DNA of 64,000 nucleotides, taken from assembly GCF_016889765.1 (NCBI RefSeq), contig NZ_CP069533.1:1736001-1800000 (forward strand), read 5' to 3'. The notes under the pieces were generated by a model, which searched no databases, had not been told where the DNA came from, and saw only the letters and a program-made list of their open reading frames with translations. Below are positions 60,831 to 64,000 of the stretch, piece by piece. Positions within the stretch are counted from its first letter, which is position 1. Each line of letters begins with the position of its first letter. Position numbers and translations under genes: made by a program. This DNA comes from Corynebacterium minutissimum. Lineage in GTDB: Bacteria > Actinomycetota > Actinomycetes > Mycobacteriales > Mycobacteriaceae.

Positions 60831-61859
60831 CTAGTTGAAAGGGCTGGTGAAGACTGGGGAGGCGTCGTAAGGCGGAAGCCATGCGGTGCGCCCACCGATG
60901 CGATCCATTCGGCCCCGTGAGGGCGGGGCATCGGGGTCATCGTCGTTGACGCCGTTGTGATACGGGCACAGCGGCACCAAGTTGAGGATGTTGGTCGGCC
61001 CGCCGCGGGCCCAGGCTTTGATGTGGTGGATCTGGCACTTCTCAAAAGGAACCTTGCAGCCCTTCCAGGCACAGCATGGATTCTCCGCGGCCAGCGCGAG
61101 GCGCTGCTTTGAGGTGGCAAAACGCTGGGAGCGGAAGACATCGAGCGGGCCGTGCTCGCGGCTGACCGCCACGATGATGCCCTTGTCCAGCATGGTGCGT
61201 TCCACCAGCTGCGCGCCGGTCATCGTCGCGCCATCGGTAGTGCGGACAATGAATTCTTCACCATCTTTGTCTGTATTGCCCTTGAGCAGCTCGGCGTAGT
61301 CATCGATCTGTAGGACTGCCATGGCAGTTACCTGAGTCTTCACGCCGCCGCCCTCAAGGTTTTCCAGGAAGCTTGCGCCGGGGCGGTCTTGGTCGATGCC
61401 CTTGAAGACGTCGGTAAGCTCCAGCGAATCCGCCGTCACCGTGAGCGTGGCCAGTCCGTTGTCGTGCTGGGTGAGCTTGGCGCGCTCGGCATACGTGCGA
61501 GGCTTACGCATCTCGCGCAGGCGCTTGCGGGCGACATTCTCCACCAGCTCCGCGCTGGTCTGGCACAGCTCTACGCGCAGGTCCCACGCTTTATTGTGGT
61601 CCCGGACCTTGGACACGAAGCTTTCGATGAGCTGCAAAGTAACCAATCCGTGGCCTCGACGGCGGGCGGATTCCGCGGCGGTGCGCTGCTTCCGGGTGGA
61701 GGCCGTGTGCCCGAAGTAGGTGTGGTGAAGGGAGAGGAGGAGGGAGGCGTCGGCAGGCGTAGCACCAAAAGACACGAGGTCGGATTCAGACAGGCCCGCG
61801 CACTCGGCCACCAGGTCAATGGCCCGGCCGAGTGCGGCGAAGAATGTCTGTAATCTCAT
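60831..61859 (-). CDS. HNH endonuclease-signature protein, paralogue of 19851-20930
   Basis: 342 residues with the same plan as the first copy: helical N-terminus (FFAALGRAIDLVAECAGLSESDLVSFGA-like), middle region with TMTGAQLVERTMLDKGIIVAVSREHGPLDVFRSQRFATSKQRLALAAE, and HNH core CAWKGCKVPFEKCQIHHIKAW / LCPYHNGVNDDD. Compared with copy one the segments TMTGAxxV, ASPKQRLALSAE and GGPTN(M/I)xNxVPLCxYHNxVNDDDP are almost the same. No adjacent mobile gene. Role unknown. Confidence 0.85.
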   Translation of the reverse strand: MRLQTFFAALGRAIDLVAECAGLSESDLVSFGATPADASLLLSLHHTYFGHTASTRKQRTAAESARRRGHGLVTLQLIESFVSKVRDHNKAWDLRVELCQTSAELVENVARKRLREMRKPRTYAERAKLTQHDNGLATLTVTADSLELTDVFKGIDQDRPGASFLENLEGGGVKTQVTAMAVLQIDDYAELLKGNTDKDGEEFIVRTTDGATMTGAQLVERTMLDKGIIVAVSREHGPLDVFRSQRFATSKQRLALAAENPCCAWKGCKVPFEKCQIHHIKAWARGGPTNILNLVPLCPYHNGVNDDDPDAPPSRGRMDRIGGRTAWLPPYDASPVFTSPFN

Positions 61860-61949
61860 GCCCGCAGCTTAAAAGCACCCCATCCTGCCGCCAAGCCCCG
61901 GTCTAGCCATCCGACGAAATCTGTGGATAACTAGTCGGCACTCAGCTTG

Positions 61950-61976
61950 AGAGCTCGGCATTAGGCGCCGAGCTCT
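61950..61976. terminator. Hairpin between HNH and M3 peptidase genes
   Basis: AGAGCTCGGC-ATTAGGC-GCCGAGCTCT, a perfect 10-bp stem 47 bp after the peptidase stop (minus strand). No T run on either side, so termination is likely but not certain. Confidence 0.55.
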
Positions 61977-62022
61977 TGGTGTGTGCTCGTCAGCGTTCTG
62001 CGCGGGTCAGGCTTCGTGGGTA

Positions 62023-64000
62023 CTAGGCGCCGGCGAGGCCGCGGCGCTTGAGCAGCGGGGCGACGTCCTTGTCGCGGCCGCGGAACTCGCGGTAGGCCTC
62101 CGTGAAGTCGCGGGACGCGCCCTTGGACAAGATGACCTCCCGGAACCTCTGGCCGGCAGCGCGCAGGTCGGACTGATCTTTGAACCACTCGAAACCATCG
62201 GCATCGAGGGCCTCGGCCCATAGGTAGGAGTAGTAGCCCGCGGAGTAGCCACCGGCGAAGATGTGATTAAAGTACGTCGAGCGGTAGCGCGGCGCGATGA
62301 GCGGGTTATCCAAGCCAGCAGCGCGCAAGGCTTCGGCCTCAAATTCGGCGACGGCCTCTGGGGTGGCCTCAAGCTTGGCGGCCTCGGCAGCACTCAGGGA
62401 ATGCCACGCGAGATCGATGATCGACGCCCCCAGATACTCCGACGTAGCGAAACCTTGGCCGAACTCGGAGGCGGCAGTGATGGCGTCGAGAAGCTCGTCG
62501 GGGATTGGCTCGCCGGTGTCGACGTGGTGCGCATACTCCTTGACTAGAGACCTATCGAGCGCCCAGTTCTCGTTGATCTGCGACGGGAATTCCACCCAAT
62601 CGCGCGGGACGTTGGTGCCGGCGAAGGTGGGGTAGTAGACGTCGGAAAGCAGGCCGTGCAGGGCGTGACCGAACTCGTGGAAGACGGTGCGGACTTCGTC
62701 CATGCTCAGCAGGGGCTGCGAGCCGTCGGCGGGTTTGGTGATGCCCATGACGTTGACGATGACCGGCTTGCGCTCCAGCAGGCGGGATTGGCCCACGAAC
62801 TCGCTCATCCACGCGCCGCCGCGCTTGGTGGGGCGCCCAAAGTAGTCGGTGAGGAGGAGACCGATTCCTTTGTCCCCGTGATTGACGTCTCCGTCAATCA
62901 CCTCCCACACGCGGACCTCCTCCGCGTAGCCCTCGAGGTCATCGCGCGGGGTTACGGTGATGCCGTAGAGGCGTTCGGCGGCGGCAAACACGCCTTTCTC
63001 CAGAACCTGGTCAAGAGGAAAGTACTTGCGCAGCTCTTCCTCATCGAGGGAGAAATCGCGGGCGCGGACCTTGGACTCCCAGTAGGGCCAGTCGGCGGCG
63101 GTGAAGCCTTGGCCGTTGAGCTCAGCCTCTTCAGCGAGGAGTTTCTGCTCACCGGCGGCGTTGGCCGCGGCGGCGGGGGCGAGGTCGTGGAGCATGGAGC
63201 GGGCGGCGTCGGCAGTCGCGGCGGTTTCTTCGGCGATGACGTAGTCGGCATGCGTGGCGTACCCCAGCAGCTCGGCCCGCTCGGCGCGCAGCTGGACGGC
63301 CTCGATGAGCCCCGGGATGTTGTTCTCGGAGCCCCTGCTTGCCGACGCCCCGTACAACCTCGCCCTCGCATCCTCCCGCACCAGGCGGCTCAGCTCCGAC
63401 TGCACGGTCGGCAGCTCCAGCGGGATGACAAAACCGTCGCGGCCTAATGCTTCGGCATCGGCCTTGGCGGAGGCGATGCGCTCGGCGGGCAGGCCCTCGA
63501 GTTCCTCTTCGGTGAAGGAAACCGCACGCTCGCGGGTGGAGGCCATGAGGTTGCGGCCAAATTCTTCGGAGAGCGCGGATAGACGCTGGTTGATCTCGGA
63601 CAGGCGGGCCTTGCCGTCAGCATCCAAGTCCGCGCCTTTGCGGGCAAAGGTGCGCAGGAGGTGATCGTGGAGGCGCTGACCTTCCGCGTCGTCGGCAGGC
63701 GGTGTGGCCTCCTTGAGGCGCGCATACAGCACCTCGTTCTGGTAGATCGCGTCGTAATGCGCGGAGAGGCGCGGGTAGATGTCGGCGGCGATCTCCTCCA
63801 TCTCCTCGGTGACATCCGTGCCGGAGAGGTTGCCAAACACCGCCATGACGCGGTCGAGGTCCTGGCCGGAGCACTCGAGCGCCTCCACGGTGTTTTCCCA
63901 CGTGGGGTCGGCGGGGTTGTCGGTGATGGCGGCGATTTCGGCGTCGTGAAGCGCTAGCGCCTTGTCAAAAGCGGGACGGTAGTGCTCGACCTTGATCTCC
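62023..64000 (-). CDS. M3 family zinc oligopeptidase, 5' end beyond window
   Basis: The frame runs to the window edge without a start, so the N-terminus is missing; 659 codons are visible. First visible residues EIKVEHYRPAFDKALALHD are typical of the N-terminal part of dipeptidyl-carboxypeptidase/oligopeptidase A. Zinc site in TVFHEFGHALHGLL (HExxH) with the distal Glu in NENWALD-type sequence; PKRGGAWMSE and RSTYFNHIFAGGYSAGYYSYLWAE are family hallmarks. Cytosolic peptide breakdown. An internal ATG at 63888 is not the start. Confidence 0.94.
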   Translation of the reverse strand, partial: EIKVEHYRPAFDKALALHDAEIAAITDNPADPTWENTVEALECSGQDLDRVMAVFGNLSGTDVTEEMEEIAADIYPRLSAHYDAIYQNEVLYARLKEATPPADDAEGQRLHDHLLRTFARKGADLDADGKARLSEINQRLSALSEEFGRNLMASTRERAVSFTEEELEGLPAERIASAKADAEALGRDGFVIPLELPTVQSELSRLVREDARARLYGASASRGSENNIPGLIEAVQLRAERAELLGYATHADYVIAEETAATADAARSMLHDLAPAAAANAAGEQKLLAEEAELNGQGFTAADWPYWESKVRARDFSLDEEELRKYFPLDQVLEKGVFAAAERLYGITVTPRDDLEGYAEEVRVWEVIDGDVNHGDKGIGLLLTDYFGRPTKRGGAWMSEFVGQSRLLERKPVIVNVMGITKPADGSQPLLSMDEVRTVFHEFGHALHGLLSDVYYPTFAGTNVPRDWVEFPSQINENWALDRSLVKEYAHHVDTGEPIPDELLDAITAASEFGQGFATSEYLGASIIDLAWHSLSAAEAAKLEATPEAVAEFEAEALRAAGLDNPLIAPRYRSTYFNHIFAGGYSAGYYSYLWAEALDADGFEWFKDQSDLRAAGQRFREVILSKGASRDFTEAYREFRGRDKDVAPLLKRRGLAGA

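Overview
This window is chromosomal DNA from a Corynebacterium species, probably from the C. aurimucosum / minutissimum / singulare side of the genus. The grounds are GC-rich coding sequence, typical corynebacterial genes (esrISR, whcD-sigD-rsdA, guaB-guaB3-guaA, metXY, a Pyk2-type protein, DUF3017 and DUF5319 proteins) and gene order that follows C. glutamicum over long stretches. I see no rRNA, tRNA or CRISPR array.

Layout. 0-8.5 kb: glmS, then an alr-tsaE-permease-tsaB-rimI-tsaD run (cell-wall precursor, tRNA t6A and ribosomal acetylation genes). 8.5-13.4 kb: groES-groEL behind a CIRCE operator, then whcD, sigD and its anti-sigma gene rsdA. 13.4-19 kb: GMP synthesis (guaB, guaB3, guaA), with a decayed EamA transporter pseudogene between guaB3 and guaA. 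19-25.4 kb: a lipoprotein, an HNH protein, threonine aldolase and the EsrI/EsrS/EsrR envelope-stress system. 25.4-35.3 kb: the SOS mutasome (imuA', imuB, dnaE2) with LexA-type sites, around a metQNI methionine importer. 35.3-46.6 kb: an XRE regulator pair, two PH-domain membrane proteins, feoABC, a Pyk2-like protein, trmL, folD and metYX with McbR-like operators.

46.7-49.8 kb looks acquired: base composition is visibly more AT-rich and it holds a NarL-type two-component system, a secreted phospholipase A2-like enzyme and a small membrane protein. 49.8-53.6 kb is a compact envelope-redox module: dipZ plus a metallo-beta-lactamase-fold gene in one direction, and a methionine-rich lipoprotein, a SigK-like ECF sigma factor and its anti-sigma factor in the other. 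Both arms start from near-identical SigK-type promoters (CCAATCC, 16-nt spacer, CCGAA). 53.6-56.5 kb is pdxR / pdxST, with PdxR lacking the expected PLP lysine.

At 56.6-60.7 kb the phosphoenolpyruvate carboxylase gene is cut by a complete 1323-bp IS3-family element with imperfect terminal repeats and a 4-bp ATCG target duplication; removing the element and one duplication restores one open frame. The window ends with a second HNH protein and the 3' part of an M3 oligopeptidase gene.

The strongest observations are the SigK/DipZ/Met-rich lipoprotein module, the ppc interruption, the phospholipase island, an unexplained dispersed motif GCTTGCCGACG (11 copies on both strands), a 6 x 21-bp repeat expansion inside rimI, and a LexA box overlapping the first codons of imuA'.
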